Of a stretch of DNA of 64,000 nucleotides, positions 38,401-47,094 are shown in pieces. Source of the stretch: Alphaproteobacteria bacterium. GTDB lineage: Bacteria > Pseudomonadota > Alphaproteobacteria > Rhodospirillales > Rhodospirillaceae. The notes under the pieces are model-generated. The model was given only the letters and a program-made list of their open reading frames with translations. It was not told the DNA's origin and ran no database searches. The stretch lies in NCBI GenBank assembly GCA_030604885.1, contig JAUVUZ010000006.1:91915-155914 (forward strand), given 5' to 3'. Within the stretch, counting starts at the first letter, position 1. The number at the start of each line of letters is the position of its first letter. A program made the position numbers and the translations under genes.

Positions 38401-39236
38401 GGCACCCAATGCCCCGTACGCGCCAGGATCGCGCGCCCTTCGTCGGATCGGACGAAGGCGACGAACGCGTGGGCCGCCTCGGGCGAGCGGGGCGAGGTGA
38501 CGACGTAGAGCGATTTGAACCAGGGATAGCGGCCGTCGGCGATGGTCTCCGGGGAGGGGGCGACGCCGTCGAGGGCGAGGGCCTTCAGCCCCCAGTCCTC
38601 GGTGCGCACCAGGGCGAGGGTGGAGGGGCCGATGCCACCCGGCACGCTCGCGATCGCCCGCGCGGTTTCCTGGTCGGTCACGGCGTAGGCCATGCCGGGG
38701 CGGGCCTCCGCCTCCTTGAGCGCGGCGGCGACGGCGGGGGAGATGGCGCGGATCGCGTCGTTGTCGGAATCGCTGGCGGGCCGCAGAACCATGCGGATGC
38801 GGGTGCCGTCGGGCCACGCGGCGAGGCGCCCGGCGTAGATATCGGCGATGTCGGCGGTGGCGAGGCCCTCCACCGGAAGCGTGGCGGCGGCGGCGAAAAC
38901 GAACGGCGTGCGGGCGTATTCGCGGGCCGTCGCCCCGGCCGCGGCCTCGTCGGCCTTGAGGGGGCGCGAGGTCACGCCCAGCGCCACCGCGCCCGCCGTC
39001 ACCGCCTTCACGCCGCCGCTGCTGCCCATGCTCGGCAGCACGGTGAAACGGTCGCCGCCGGGGTGGCGGGCGGCGTAGGCCTCCGCCAGGATTCGCATGG
39101 CGCCGAGGTTGGTGCCCGAGCCGCCGATGGCATACTCCTCGGCGACGGCGGGAAGGGCGAGCGCCCAGGCGCAGCCGCAGACGGAAAGCGCGAGGGACAA
39201 CCGAATGCTGCGGCGCCGTGCAAAGACGTCGGTCAT
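38397..39236 (-). CDS. PstS-like periplasmic binding protein coupled to GGDEF-EAL protein
   Basis: 279 aa. Signal peptide (hydrophobic to ALALPAVAEE, about residue 33). The mature sequence starts AIGGSGTNLGAMRILAEAY and has LPSMGSSGGVKAV, the phosphate-binding protein-like (PBP-like) motif, then ADIADIYAGRLAAWPDG as in PstS proteins. No pstC/A/B transport genes are near, so it is not a transporter component here. It is co-translated with the GGDEF-EAL gene, implying a ligand-sensing role for an oxyanion or another solute (inference). Confidence 0.85.
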   Translation of the reverse strand: MTDVFARRRSIRLSLALSVCGCAWALALPAVAEEYAIGGSGTNLGAMRILAEAYAARHPGGDRFTVLPSMGSSGGVKAVTAGAVALGVTSRPLKADEAAAGATAREYARTPFVFAAAATLPVEGLATADIADIYAGRLAAWPDGTRIRMVLRPASDSDNDAIRAISPAVAAALKEAEARPGMAYAVTDQETARAIASVPGGIGPSTLALVRTEDWGLKALALDGVAPSPETIADGRYPWFKSLYVVTSPRSPEAAHAFVAFVRSDEGRAILARTGHWVP

Positions 39237-39312
39237 GTCACCCCCGAAGCTGAAGTCCGCCGATCCCGACTATCTTACGCGTCTGTGGCCTTGGCAAGGC
39301 GAAGCGCGGGGC

Positions 39313-40170
39313 TCAGGCCGCCGGGCGCGCCGGGAACCGGGTTTCCGGCGCGAGCAGGCGCGGCCCGGTGGACACCAGCCGAAGCTCCCGGGTGCCCGCC
39401 GCGTGGGTGTCGAGGAAAAGCTGGAACAGTCCGGACACGGTGATCGAGAGGGCCTCGGGCACCGTCGCCCCCTTGAGGGTGTGGCCGAGGAACAGCGCCG
39501 AGAGGGCGTCGCCCGCGCCGTTCAGCGGAATCGGGAAGCTGAGCAGCGGCGTGGTGACGGTCCAGGCGGCGTCGGGGGTGACGGCGAGGACGCGGATTTC
39601 GTCGGCGGGGGCGTCGGGGGTGACGAGGCTGGTGACGACCACCACCTTCGGCCCCATGGCGATCACCGCGCGGGCGGCGGCGATCGCGTCGGCGAGGGAG
39701 GCGACGCGGCGGCCGGTGATCATTTCCAGCTCGAACTGGTTGGGGGTGACGATGTCGGCGAGCGGCACCGCGGTCGCGATCATCAGCTCGGGGATGCCGG
39801 GCTGGACGAACACGCCGCGCCCCACGTCGCCCATCACCGGGTCGCAGCAGTAGAGGGCGCCGGGGTTGGCGGCGCGCACGGTGGCGACCGCCTGGGCGAC
39901 CTGCTTGATGGTGGCCGCCGACCCCATGTAGCCCGAGAGCACGGCGCGGCAGCCGGGCAGGGCGCCGCGCTCGGAAATGCCGCGCAGCAGCTCGCCGATG
40001 ATCGCGGCGTCGAACACCTGGCCGGTCCAGGCGCCGTAGCCGGTGTGGTTGGAGAACTGCACGGTGTGGATCGGCCACACCTCGTGGCCCATCAGCTGAA
40101 GCGGGAACACCGCGGCGGCGTTGCCGACGTGGCCGAAGGCGACGTGGGACTGGATCGAGAGGATGCTCAT
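39313..40170 (-). CDS. pdxY: Pyridoxal kinase PdxY
   Basis: 285-aa ribokinase-fold kinase of vitamin B6 salvage. N-terminal [51 protein letters not shown]; the anion-hole/catalytic motif is [14 protein letters not shown] with Asp in GAGD. ATG at 40170 gives the standard PdxY start (MSILSIQ); a 14-residue upstream extension is not family-like. It diverges from the CitE-like gene. Confidence 0.93.
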   Translation of the reverse strand: MSILSIQSHVAFGHVGNAAAVFPLQLMGHEVWPIHTVQFSNHTGYGAWTGQVFDAAIIGELLRGISERGALPGCRAVLSGYMGSAATIKQVAQAVATVRAANPGALYCCDPVMGDVGRGVFVQPGIPELMIATAVPLADIVTPNQFELEMITGRRVASLADAIAAARAVIAMGPKVVVVTSLVTPDAPADEIRVLAVTPDAAWTVTTPLLSFPIPLNGAGDALSALFLGHTLKGATVPEALSITVSGLFQLFLDTHAAGTRELRLVSTGPRLLAPETRFPARPAA

Positions 40171-40286
40171 CGGCGGGTGTCCGGAAACCTTGGGGAGGGC
40201 CGATCTTGCCACCTTCCGCGGTTGGATTAAAGTGCTGGGGTCACGAGATTTCGACGCAGCAGATCCGCGAAAATCAGGAGAATCCG

Positions 40287-41177
40287 ATGTCCGTCACCGT
40301 CCGCCCGCGCCGCAGCGTGCTCTACATGCCCGGCTCCAACGCCCGCGCCCTCGAAAAGGCGAAGGCCCTGCCCGCCGACGGCCTGATTCTCGATTTCGAG
40401 GACGCGGTGTCGCCCGACGCCAAGCCCGAGGCGCGGGCCACCGTGGCGGCGGCGCTGGCCGCCGGCAGGCCCTACGGCCGCCGCGAGGTGATCGTGCGCA
40501 TCAACGCGCTCAACACCCCGTGGGGGATGGACGACCTGCGCGCGGTGGCGCGTCTCGGCATCGACGGCCTCGCGATTCCGAAGGTGGAAAGCGCCGACGG
40601 GGTGCGGCAGGTGCAGGCGGCGGTGCGCGCCGCGGGCGGGCCGGAGGACCTGCCGATCTTCTGCATGCTCGAAACCCCGATGGGGATTCTCCGCGCGCTC
40701 GAGATCGCCACCGCCTCTCCCCACGTGGCGGCGCTGGTGATGGGCACCTCCGACCTCGCCAAGGACCTGCACTGCGAGCACACCCGGGACCGCGAGCCGT
40801 TCCTGGCGAGCCTCGGGCTGGTGGTGCTGGCGGCGCGCGCAGCCGGAGTCGCGGCCCTCGATGGCGTGCATCTCGACCTCGCCGACGACGACGGCTTCGC
40901 CGCCGCGTGCCTGCAGGGTCGGCAGATGGGGTTCGACGGCAAGACCCTCATCCATCCCAAGACCGTGGAGGTCGCGAATCGGACCTTCGCGCCCGCTCCG
41001 GGCGAGGTGGACAAGGCCCGGGAGCTGATCGCGACCTACGCCGAGGCGGTCGCCCAGGGCAAGGGGGTGGTGGTTCTCGACGGCAAACTCATCGAACAAC
41101 TCCACGTTGACAACGCACGGCGTATGGTGGCCCTGGCGGAGGCCATAGAGGCTATGGATAGCGGTTCGTCGGTGTAG
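40287..41177 (+). CDS. HpcH/HpaI/CitE-family CoA-ester lyase
   Basis: 296 aa, TIM-barrel C-C lyase. Motifs: RRSVLYMPGSNARALEKA, the metal/CoA region LILDFEDAVSPDAK, VRINALNTPWGMDD, and MLETPMGILRALEI with the metal-binding Glu. The family splits or hydrolyses malyl-CoA, citramalyl-CoA or citryl-CoA. No citrate-lyase subunits or full ethylmalonyl-CoA genes are near. Position just upstream of sdh suggests glyoxylate/acetyl-CoA metabolism (inference). ATG at 40287 has AGGAG. Substrate unresolved. Confidence 0.85.
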   Translation: MSVTVRPRRSVLYMPGSNARALEKAKALPADGLILDFEDAVSPDAKPEARATVAAALAAGRPYGRREVIVRINALNTPWGMDDLRAVARLGIDGLAIPKVESADGVRQVQAAVRAAGGPEDLPIFCMLETPMGILRALEIATASPHVAALVMGTSDLAKDLHCEHTRDREPFLASLGLVVLAARAAGVAALDGVHLDLADDDGFAAACLQGRQMGFDGKTLIHPKTVEVANRTFAPAPGEVDKARELIATYAEAVAQGKGVVVLDGKLIEQLHVDNARRMVALAEAIEAMDSGSSV

Positions 41178-41186
41178 CTGAAGGGC

Positions 41187-41220
41187 ATAGATTACCCCTA
41201 TAATCTATATGCGTATAGAT
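41187..41220. promoter_or_regulatory. Nested inverted repeats upstream of sdhC (candidate operator)
   Basis: Two overlapping perfect inverted repeats in an AT-rich island: ATAGATTA-CCCCTA-TAATCTAT (41187-41208) and ATCTATA-TGCG-TATAGAT (41203-41220), sharing ATCTAT. The ATAGAT/ATCTAT core thus occurs three times in alternating orientation within 34 bp. In DNA this GC-rich, such a cluster strongly suggests a regulator binding site controlling the sdh operon. A second view is a terminator for the preceding lyase gene, but no T tail follows. Confidence 0.6.
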
Positions 41221-41244
41221 ATAGTCTGGCGATGTCGAGGATCG

Positions 41245-41274
41245 TTGACTTGGCTCTTGGATACCGCGTAGTCT
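41245..41274 (+). promoter_or_regulatory. Probable promoter of sdhCDAB
   Basis: TTGACT at 41245-41250, 18-nt spacer, TAGTCT at 41269-41274, about 104 nt before the sdhC start and 25 nt downstream of the nested inverted repeats. Confidence 0.5.
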
Positions 41275-41377
41275 GTCGGTCAGGAGTTTGATCTGCTGTG
41301 CGAATCTGGAGGGGAACGCGGACCGCAACGGTCCCATTTCAGCTTCCCGCCTCCATTCTGGAAGAGGGCACTCCGCC

Positions 41378-41782
41378 ATGACCTTGCTGGAAGAGAGACT
41401 GAAGAGAGGGGGGCCCGTTTCGCCGCACCTCCAAGTTTATAATATGTTCGCTTTGACCTCGTTCCTTTCGATCCTGCACCGCATATTCGGCGCGGCGCTG
41501 TTCGTGGGAACGTTGCTGTTCGCATACTGGATCATCGCCGCGGCCGCCGGTCCGGCGGCGTACGACACCGCGATGTCGTTCCTCGGCTCGTGGTTCGGCT
41601 ATCTTCTCATCTTCGGCTGGTCGTTCGCGCTGTTCTATCACATGTGCAACGGCATCCGGCACATGCTCTGGGACACCGGGCGAATCCTGTCGCTCCCCGA
41701 GATCTATTCGTCGGGCTACGTCATGGTCGGTTGCGCGCTCACGCTGACGGTCGTCGCGTGGGTTCTCGGCCTGAGCCTTTGA
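41378..41782 (+). CDS. sdhC: Succinate dehydrogenase cytochrome b556 subunit
   Basis: 134-aa membrane anchor with three helices (about 28-52, 64-88, 108-131). SPHLQVYNMF and SILHRIFGA are the SdhC signature; the heme-ligand His is in LFYHMCNGIRHMLWDTG. ATG at 41378 gives the standard start (MTLLEERLKRGGPVSPHL); the longer open frame is rejected. Shares an operon with sdhD, sdhA and sdhB. Confidence 0.96.
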   Translation: MTLLEERLKRGGPVSPHLQVYNMFALTSFLSILHRIFGAALFVGTLLFAYWIIAAAAGPAAYDTAMSFLGSWFGYLLIFGWSFALFYHMCNGIRHMLWDTGRILSLPEIYSSGYVMVGCALTLTVVAWVLGLSL

Positions 41783-41800
41783 GATCGGGAGGAGGAGCAA

Positions 41801-42184
41801 ATGGCGAAAATGCGCAGTGACCTCATGACCGCGCGCGCGCTCGGTTCGGCGAGGGACGGTTTCCATCACTGGTGGATCGAGCGTCTGTCGGCGATCGCGC
41901 TGGTGCCGCTGACCCTGTGGTTCGCGTGCGGCATCGTCAGCGTCGCGGGGGCGGACTACGCCGAATTCGCGGCCTGGCTGGGCAAGCCGTGGAACGCCGG
42001 GCTGATGATCTGCTTCATCTCCGCCGCGTTCCTGCACGGCAAGATGGGCATGGAAGTGATCATCGAGGACTACCTCGAACCCCGTTCCGTGCAGTTGGCG
42101 GTGAAGGTCTTCGTGAACCTGATGGCGTTCGCGCTCGGCATCGTCTCCGTGGTTTCCGTTCTGATCGTCGCGCTGAGGGGGTAA
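41801..42184 (+). CDS. sdhD: Succinate dehydrogenase hydrophobic membrane anchor subunit
   Basis: 127 aa with three membrane helices (about 28-50, 62-82, 97-123). Contains [20 protein letters not shown] and [16 protein letters not shown], the conserved SdhD heme/quinone region. Strong ribosome binding site GGAGGAGGAG. It lies 18 nt after sdhC and 4 nt before sdhA. Confidence 0.96.
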   Translation: MAKMRSDLMTARALGSARDGFHHWWIERLSAIALVPLTLWFACGIVSVAGADYAEFAAWLGKPWNAGLMICFISAAFLHGKMGMEVIIEDYLEPRSVQLAVKVFVNLMAFALGIVSVVSVLIVALRG

Positions 42185-42188
42185 TTCG

Positions 42189-43976
42189 ATGTCCGCCTAC
42201 GAACTTATCGACCACGAATACGACGTCGTCGTCGTCGGCGCCGGCGGCGCGGGTCTCCGCGCCACGCTCGGCATGGTCCAGGCAGGCTTCAAAACCGCCT
42301 GCGTCACCAAAATCTTCCCGACCCGCAGCCACACCGTGGCGGCGCAGGGCGGCGTCGCCGCGTCGCTCGCCAACATGTCGGACGACAATTGGCAGTGGCA
42401 CATGTACGACACCGTCAAGGGCGCCGACTGGCTCGGCGACCAGGACGCGATCGAATACATGTGCCGCGAGGCGGTGCCCTCGGTCTACGAACTCGAGCAC
42501 TTCGGCGTGCCGTTCTCGCGCACCGAGGAAGGCAAGATCTACCAGCGCCCGTTCGGCGGCCACATGCGCGACTTCGGCGCCGCCCCGGTGCCGCGCGCGT
42601 GCGCCGCGGCCGACCGCACCGGCCACGCGATCCTGCACGCGCTCTATCAGCAGAGCCTGAAGCACGACGCCGAGTTCTTCATCGAATACTTCGCCATCGA
42701 CCTGATCATGGACGACGACGGCAGCTGCCGCGGCGTGGTGGCGTGGGACCTCTCGGACGGCACGCTGCACCGCTTCCGCGCCAACATGGTGGTGCTCGCC
42801 ACCGGCGGCTACGGCCGGTCGTACTTCTCCTGCACCTCGGCGCACACCTGCACCGGCGACGGCAACGCCATGGTCGCCCGCGTCGGCCTGCCGCTCCAGG
42901 ACATGGAGTTCGTGCAGTTCCACCCGACCGGCATCTACACCGCGGGCTGCCTGATCACCGAAGGCGCGCGCGGCGAAGGCGGCTACCTCACCAATTCCGA
43001 GGGCGAGCGCTTCATGGAGCGTTACGCGCCGACCGCCAAGGACCTCGCCTCCCGCGACGTGGTCTCCCGCGCCATGACCATCGAAATCCGCGAGGGTCGC
43101 GGCGTCGGGCCGAAGAAGGACCACATCAACCTGCACCTCGAGCATCTCGGCCACGAGGTCCTGCACAAGCGCCTGCCGGGCATCACCGAAACCGCCAAGA
43201 TCTTCTCCGGCGTCGACGCCACCAAGGAGCCGATCCCGGTGCTGCCGACCGTCCACTACAACATGGGCGGCATCCCCACCAACTATCACGGCGAAGTGCT
43301 CAACCCGACCGCCGAGAACCCGGACGCCACGGTGCCCGGCCTGATGGCGATCGGCGAGGCCGCGTGCGTCTCGGTCCACGGCGCCAACCGCCTGGGCTGC
43401 AACTCGCTCCTCGATATCGTCGTGTTCGGCCGCGCCGCGGCGCTCCGCACCGCCGAGGTGCTGAAGCCCGGCGAAAAGGTGAAGCCCCTCCCGGCGGCGA
43501 AGGACGAGCTGGCGGTCTCCCGCTTCGACCGTCTGCGCCACGCCAACGGGTCACGGCTGGTGTCGTCCATCCGCCTCGACATGCAGCTCGCGATGCAGAA
43601 GAACGCCGCGGTGTTCCGCACCTCGGAATCCCTGCAGGAAGGCGTGCGCGACATCGCGTCCATCTCCGCCGCGCTGGCCGACATCAAGGTGGTCGACCGG
43701 TCGATGATCTGGAACTCGGACCTCGCCGAGGCGATGGAGCTGGAAAACCTGATGGTCTGCTCGGCCACCACGGTGGTCGGCGCCGAAGCCCGTCACGAAA
43801 GCCGGGGCGCCCACGCCCGCGAGGACTTCCCCAACCGCGACGACGCGGGCTGGATGAAGCACACCCTCGCGTGGTGCGACGACGCCTACAAGGTCAAACT
43901 CGACTACCGCCCGGTGCACGACTACACGCTCACCGACGAGATCGCCTACATCGCGCCGAAAGCCCGCGTGTATTGA
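42189..43976 (+). CDS. sdhA: Succinate dehydrogenase flavoprotein subunit
   Basis: 595 aa. FAD-binding [16 protein letters not shown]; the covalent FAD His in [15 protein letters not shown] (about residue 45); the active-site region [21 protein letters not shown]-terminal [19 protein letters not shown]. Oxidises succinate to fumarate and feeds quinone. Full length, ATG at 42189 with normal N-terminus. Confidence 0.99.
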   Translation: MSAYELIDHEYDVVVVGAGGAGLRATLGMVQAGFKTACVTKIFPTRSHTVAAQGGVAASLANMSDDNWQWHMYDTVKGADWLGDQDAIEYMCREAVPSVYELEHFGVPFSRTEEGKIYQRPFGGHMRDFGAAPVPRACAAADRTGHAILHALYQQSLKHDAEFFIEYFAIDLIMDDDGSCRGVVAWDLSDGTLHRFRANMVVLATGGYGRSYFSCTSAHTCTGDGNAMVARVGLPLQDMEFVQFHPTGIYTAGCLITEGARGEGGYLTNSEGERFMERYAPTAKDLASRDVVSRAMTIEIREGRGVGPKKDHINLHLEHLGHEVLHKRLPGITETAKIFSGVDATKEPIPVLPTVHYNMGGIPTNYHGEVLNPTAENPDATVPGLMAIGEAACVSVHGANRLGCNSLLDIVVFGRAAALRTAEVLKPGEKVKPLPAAKDELAVSRFDRLRHANGSRLVSSIRLDMQLAMQKNAAVFRTSESLQEGVRDIASISAALADIKVVDRSMIWNSDLAEAMELENLMVCSATTVVGAEARHESRGAHAREDFPNRDDAGWMKHTLAWCDDAYKVKLDYRPVHDYTLTDEIAYIAPKARVY

Positions 43977-44018
43977 TCAGGACTTGGAGGGTGTCCCACC
44001 GGATACCGAGGAGAAACC

Positions 44019-44798
44019 ATGGTTCAGTTCGCTCTGCCCCGTAACTCCCGCGTCAAGCCCGGCAAGACTCACAAGGCCCCGGCCGGAGCCAAGAACGTCA
44101 AGGAGTTCCATATCTACCGCTACGATCCGGACAAGAAGTCCAACCCCACGCTCGACATCTTCGAGGTCGACCTCGACGGCATCGGGCCGATGGTTCTGGA
44201 CGCCCTGATCAAGATCAAGGACGAGATGGACCCGACGCTGACCTTCCGGCGCTCCTGCCGCGAAGGCATCTGCGGGTCGTGCGCGATGTGCATCGACGGC
44301 CTGAACACGCTGTCGTGCCTCAAGCCGATCGCCGACATCAAAGGCCCGGTCAAGATCTACCCGCTGCCGCACCTGGAAGTGGTCAAGGATCTGGTCCCCG
44401 ACCTCACCCACCTCTACGCGCAATACCGCGCCATCGAGCCGTGGATGAAGACCAGCTCGGCGATGCCGAAGCGGGAACGCCTGCAGTCCCCCGAAGACCG
44501 CGACAAGCTCGACGGCCTGTGGGAATGCATCCTCTGCTTCTGCTGCGCCACCTCGTGCCCGAGCTACTGGTGGAACAGCCATCGCTACCTCGGCCCCGCC
44601 ATCCTCCTGCAGGCGGCGCGCTGGGTCCACGACAGCCGCGACGAAGCCCTGGGCGAACGCCTCGACGACCTCGAGGACCCGTTCAAGCTCTATCGCTGCC
44701 ACACCATCCTCAACTGCACCAAGGCCTGCCCCAAGGGCCTGAACCCGGCGAAAGCCATCGCCGACCTCAAAATCCTGGTGATGGAACGCGCCTACTGA
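44019..44798 (+). CDS. sdhB: Succinate dehydrogenase iron-sulfur subunit
   Basis: 259 aa. Cysteines for [2Fe-2S] in [13 protein letters not shown] (about 75-87), [4Fe-4S] in [16 protein letters not shown], and [3Fe-4S] in [18 protein letters not shown]. All three clusters are complete. It lies 42 nt after sdhA with GAGGAGAAACC before the ATG and closes the operon at a strong terminator. Confidence 0.99.
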   Translation: MVQFALPRNSRVKPGKTHKAPAGAKNVKEFHIYRYDPDKKSNPTLDIFEVDLDGIGPMVLDALIKIKDEMDPTLTFRRSCREGICGSCAMCIDGLNTLSCLKPIADIKGPVKIYPLPHLEVVKDLVPDLTHLYAQYRAIEPWMKTSSAMPKRERLQSPEDRDKLDGLWECILCFCCATSCPSYWWNSHRYLGPAILLQAARWVHDSRDEALGERLDDLEDPFKLYRCHTILNCTKACPKGLNPAKAIADLKILVMERAY

Positions 44799-44821
44799 CG
44801 CGCCCCCATCCGCCCATACGC

Positions 44822-44851
44822 AACGCCCCGGCCGCACGGCCGGGGCGTTTT
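44822..44851 (+). terminator. Rho-independent terminator of sdhCDAB
   Basis: 12-bp perfect stem AACGCCCCGGCC (44822-44833) with GGCCGGGGCGTT (44838-44849), loop GCAC, then two more T. It begins 23 nt after the sdhB stop and precedes the palindromic repeat copy B. Confidence 0.9.
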
Positions 44852-44867
44852 GCGTTGGGAGCGGGAA

Positions 44868-45063
44868 GAAAACCAGGCCGGGCGCTGCCCGGACCCGCGA
44901 GGGGACGGGGTCCCCTCGACCCCATTCCTGGTTTTTCCGCGAAGCGGGATAAATCCGTCACGCCGCGTGGACGGTCGATCCCGCTTCGCGGAAAAACCAG
45001 AACGAACGGGTACACAGGGCCCTCGGCCCTGTGCGGGTCCGGGCAGCGCCCGGCCTGGTTTTC
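44868..45063. repeat. Giant palindromic intergenic repeat, copy B
   Basis: Outer perfect 31-bp inverted repeat: 44868-44898 (starts GAAAACCAGGCCGGGCGCTG) and 45033-45063. Inner perfect 23-bp inverted repeat: 44928-44950 (starts CTGGTTTTTCCGCGAAGCGG) and 44978-45000. Between outer and inner arms are separate hairpins, GAGGGGAC/GTCCCCTC on the left and ACAGGGCC/GGCCCTGT on the right, giving a potential multi-arm cruciform. The outer 31 bp are identical to copy A. It lies between convergent sdhB and the TPR-glycosyltransferase gene. Confidence 0.95.
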
Positions 45064-45070
45064 CGTAGCC

Positions 45071-46600
45071 TCAGCAGAACCGCATCAGCAGCGCGCGCTT
45101 GAGCCGGGCGAGGGGCCAGTGGCCGGGGGCGGACTGGCGGAGCAGGCGGGCGTGGGGATACCAGGGGGTGGTTTCGGGGTCGGTGGCCCAGCGCCAATCG
45201 GGGGAGAAGGGGGGGAGCACCCAGGTGTCCGCGCCGGTGGCGAGGGCGGCGTGGACGGGGCCGGAATCGGCGCCGACGACGAGGTCGCAGAGATGGGCGA
45301 GGGCGGCGGTGTCGGCGAAGTCGGCGGGTTCGGCGGGGCGGACGCGGGGGTCGTCGGCGAGGGTGCGGGCGTCGGCCGGATCGGCGACCGGCTGGAGCGG
45401 GAGGAGGTCCGCGTCGGGCGGCAGCGCGCCGAGCAGGGCGGCGAGGGGGATGGCGCGGGCGAGATGGGGGGCGGCGCGGGTTTCGGCGCGGCCGCGCCAG
45501 ACGATGCCGACGCGCGGCCCGGCGGCGGCGCCGAGGCGGTCGGCCCAGCGGGCGGCGCGGTCCGGCGGCGGCGGGAGGTAGGCGGCGGGAGTGTCGGCGA
45601 GGTCGGCGAAGCGGGCGACGCCGAGGACGCCCGGCAGGTCGGGCAGGGCGCAGCGGGCGGCGGCGCTTCCGGCGAAGCGGTCGGTGACGGCGACGCCGGG
45701 GATGTCCGCGAGCAGGGGCAGCAGCGGCGCCGGGGCTTCGAGGACGGCGGTGCCCGCCAGGGCGGCGGCGCGGGCGGCGAAGCGGGCGAACAGCAGGGTA
45801 TCGCCGAAGCCCTGTTCGCTCACCAGCAGCAGCGGCCCGGCGAGCGGCTCGCCCTGCCATTCGGGGAGGTGGGCGTGGCGCGGTGGGGCCGCGCCCGGGC
45901 GGCGGTGGCGGAGGCGGAAGTCGGGCCAGGCGGCGGCGAGGTCGCCGAGGGCGAGGCGGGCGAGGGCGGCGCAGAAGCGCGGCTCCGGGTCGGCGGGGTC
46001 GAGGGCGCTGGCGGCGGCGTAGGCGGGCAGGGCGTCGGCGGGGCGGCCCAGGTCGTCGCGCGCCAGGCCGAGGTTGTGGTGGGCGTCGCGCAGCGCCGGA
46101 TCGCGGGCGATGGCGGCGGCGAACGCGGCCTCCGCCTCGCTCGGGCGGCCGAGGGCGGCGAGGGCGCGGCCGCGGGCATTGTGGAGGGCGGCGTCGTCGG
46201 CGCGGGCGAGGCCGGTGTCGGCGTCGGCGAGGGCGGCCTCCGGCTCGCCCAGGTCGAGGCGGGCGCGCACCAGTTGGAGGCGGATGTCGGCGGCGTCGGG
46301 GTCGTGGGCGGCGGCGCGGGCGAGGTCTTGCGCGGCCTCCGCGACGCGGCCGAGACGCAGGCGGGCGGTGGCGCGGTTGAACAGGGCGGTGGGGTCGTCG
46401 GGGGTGCGGGCGACGAGGGCGTCGAAATCCGCGAGGGCCTCGGCGTCGCGCCCCAACTGGTGCAGCAGCACGCCGCGATTGAGGCGGGCGCGGTGGTGGT
46501 GCGGGTCGGCGGCGAGGAGGGCGTCGAAGGCGGCGAGGGCTTCGTCGCGCCGGTTGGCGACGAACAGGGCGAGGGCGCGGGCGTAGGCGTCGCCGGTCAC
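45071..46600 (-). CDS. TPR protein with C-terminal GT9-like glycosyltransferase domain
   Basis: 509 aa. Residues about 1-220 form six TPR-like repeats (for example AALARLNRGVLLHQLGR-type units, LGLARDDLGRPADALPAYAA). Residues about 260-509 resemble heptosyltransferase-family (GT9) folds: LLLVSEQGFGDTLLFARF and, near the end, LAHLCDLVVGADSGPVHAA, the nucleotide-sugar site. Similar fusions occur near flagellin or O-antigen genes in Alphaproteobacteria; none is near here. GTG at 46600 overlaps the lipoprotein stop (GTGA). Acceptor unknown. Confidence 0.8.
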   Translation of the reverse strand: MTGDAYARALALFVANRRDEALAAFDALLAADPHHHRARLNRGVLLHQLGRDAEALADFDALVARTPDDPTALFNRATARLRLGRVAEAAQDLARAAAHDPDAADIRLQLVRARLDLGEPEAALADADTGLARADDAALHNARGRALAALGRPSEAEAAFAAAIARDPALRDAHHNLGLARDDLGRPADALPAYAAASALDPADPEPRFCAALARLALGDLAAAWPDFRLRHRRPGAAPPRHAHLPEWQGEPLAGPLLLVSEQGFGDTLLFARFAARAAALAGTAVLEAPAPLLPLLADIPGVAVTDRFAGSAAARCALPDLPGVLGVARFADLADTPAAYLPPPPDRAARWADRLGAAAGPRVGIVWRGRAETRAAPHLARAIPLAALLGALPPDADLLPLQPVADPADARTLADDPRVRPAEPADFADTAALAHLCDLVVGADSGPVHAALATGADTWVLPPFSPDWRWATDPETTPWYPHARLLRQSAPGHWPLARLKRALLMRFC

Positions 46601-46950
46601 GGCGCGGGCGGCAGGGCGTCGCCGCCCGGCACGCAGGTGTAGTCGGCGCGCGTCGGGTAGAACAGGCGGCAGTCGAACGTGCTCTGCCGCACCGGCACCG
46701 CGGTTTCGCCCCGCGCGGCGCAGACGTCCTGCGCCAGGGCGGCCACCTGCTGGGGCGTGGCGGTCCAGGCGTTGTAGCAGATCGACGGCGCGTCGGGCTT
46801 GGAGCGGCCGACGTAGGCGAGGTGGCCCGCGCCCGCCTCGCGGCGGCGGTCGACGAACGCGCCGGAGCAGGCGGAGGCGAAGGTGAGGGCGGCCAGCGCA
46901 AGGGCCGAGAGGGCATGGCGGCGGAGCCGCAAACGGGAAACTTCGGTCAT
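46597..46950 (-). CDS. Small secreted or lipoprotein-like hypothetical protein
   Basis: 117 aa. A hydrophobic leader ALSALALAALTFASACSG ends at a cysteine that could be lipidated, though the lipobox is imperfect (no Leu at -3). The mature part has four Cys in SICYNAW, DVCAARG, FDCRLF and YTCVPGG, likely two disulfides in the periplasm. ATG at 46950 is the natural start; the open frame continues upstream without protein-like content. Co-translated with the TPR-glycosyltransferase gene. Function unknown. Confidence 0.75.
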   Translation of the reverse strand: MTEVSRLRLRRHALSALALAALTFASACSGAFVDRRREAGAGHLAYVGRSKPDAPSICYNAWTATPQQVAALAQDVCAARGETAVPVRQSTFDCRLFYPTRADYTCVPGGDALPPAP

Positions 46951-47094
46951 CGGAATCGGCCTCGGATTTGCGCGGGGCCGACACTGTAACAGATTGCCGC
47001 GATTAAGAGAACGGCATGGATTGACCTTGCGGCGGGTGTGCCCATCTATGGTTGGGCGCCGGCGTCGGCGCGCGCGAAGTTTGAGGTTTTCCAG

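Noticed and set aside
36196..38817. Longer GGDEF-EAL protein starting inside the PstS-like gene
   Set aside because: The extra 139 residues are Arg/Pro/His noise; GTG at 38400 overlapping the PstS-like stop leads straight into the first membrane helix.
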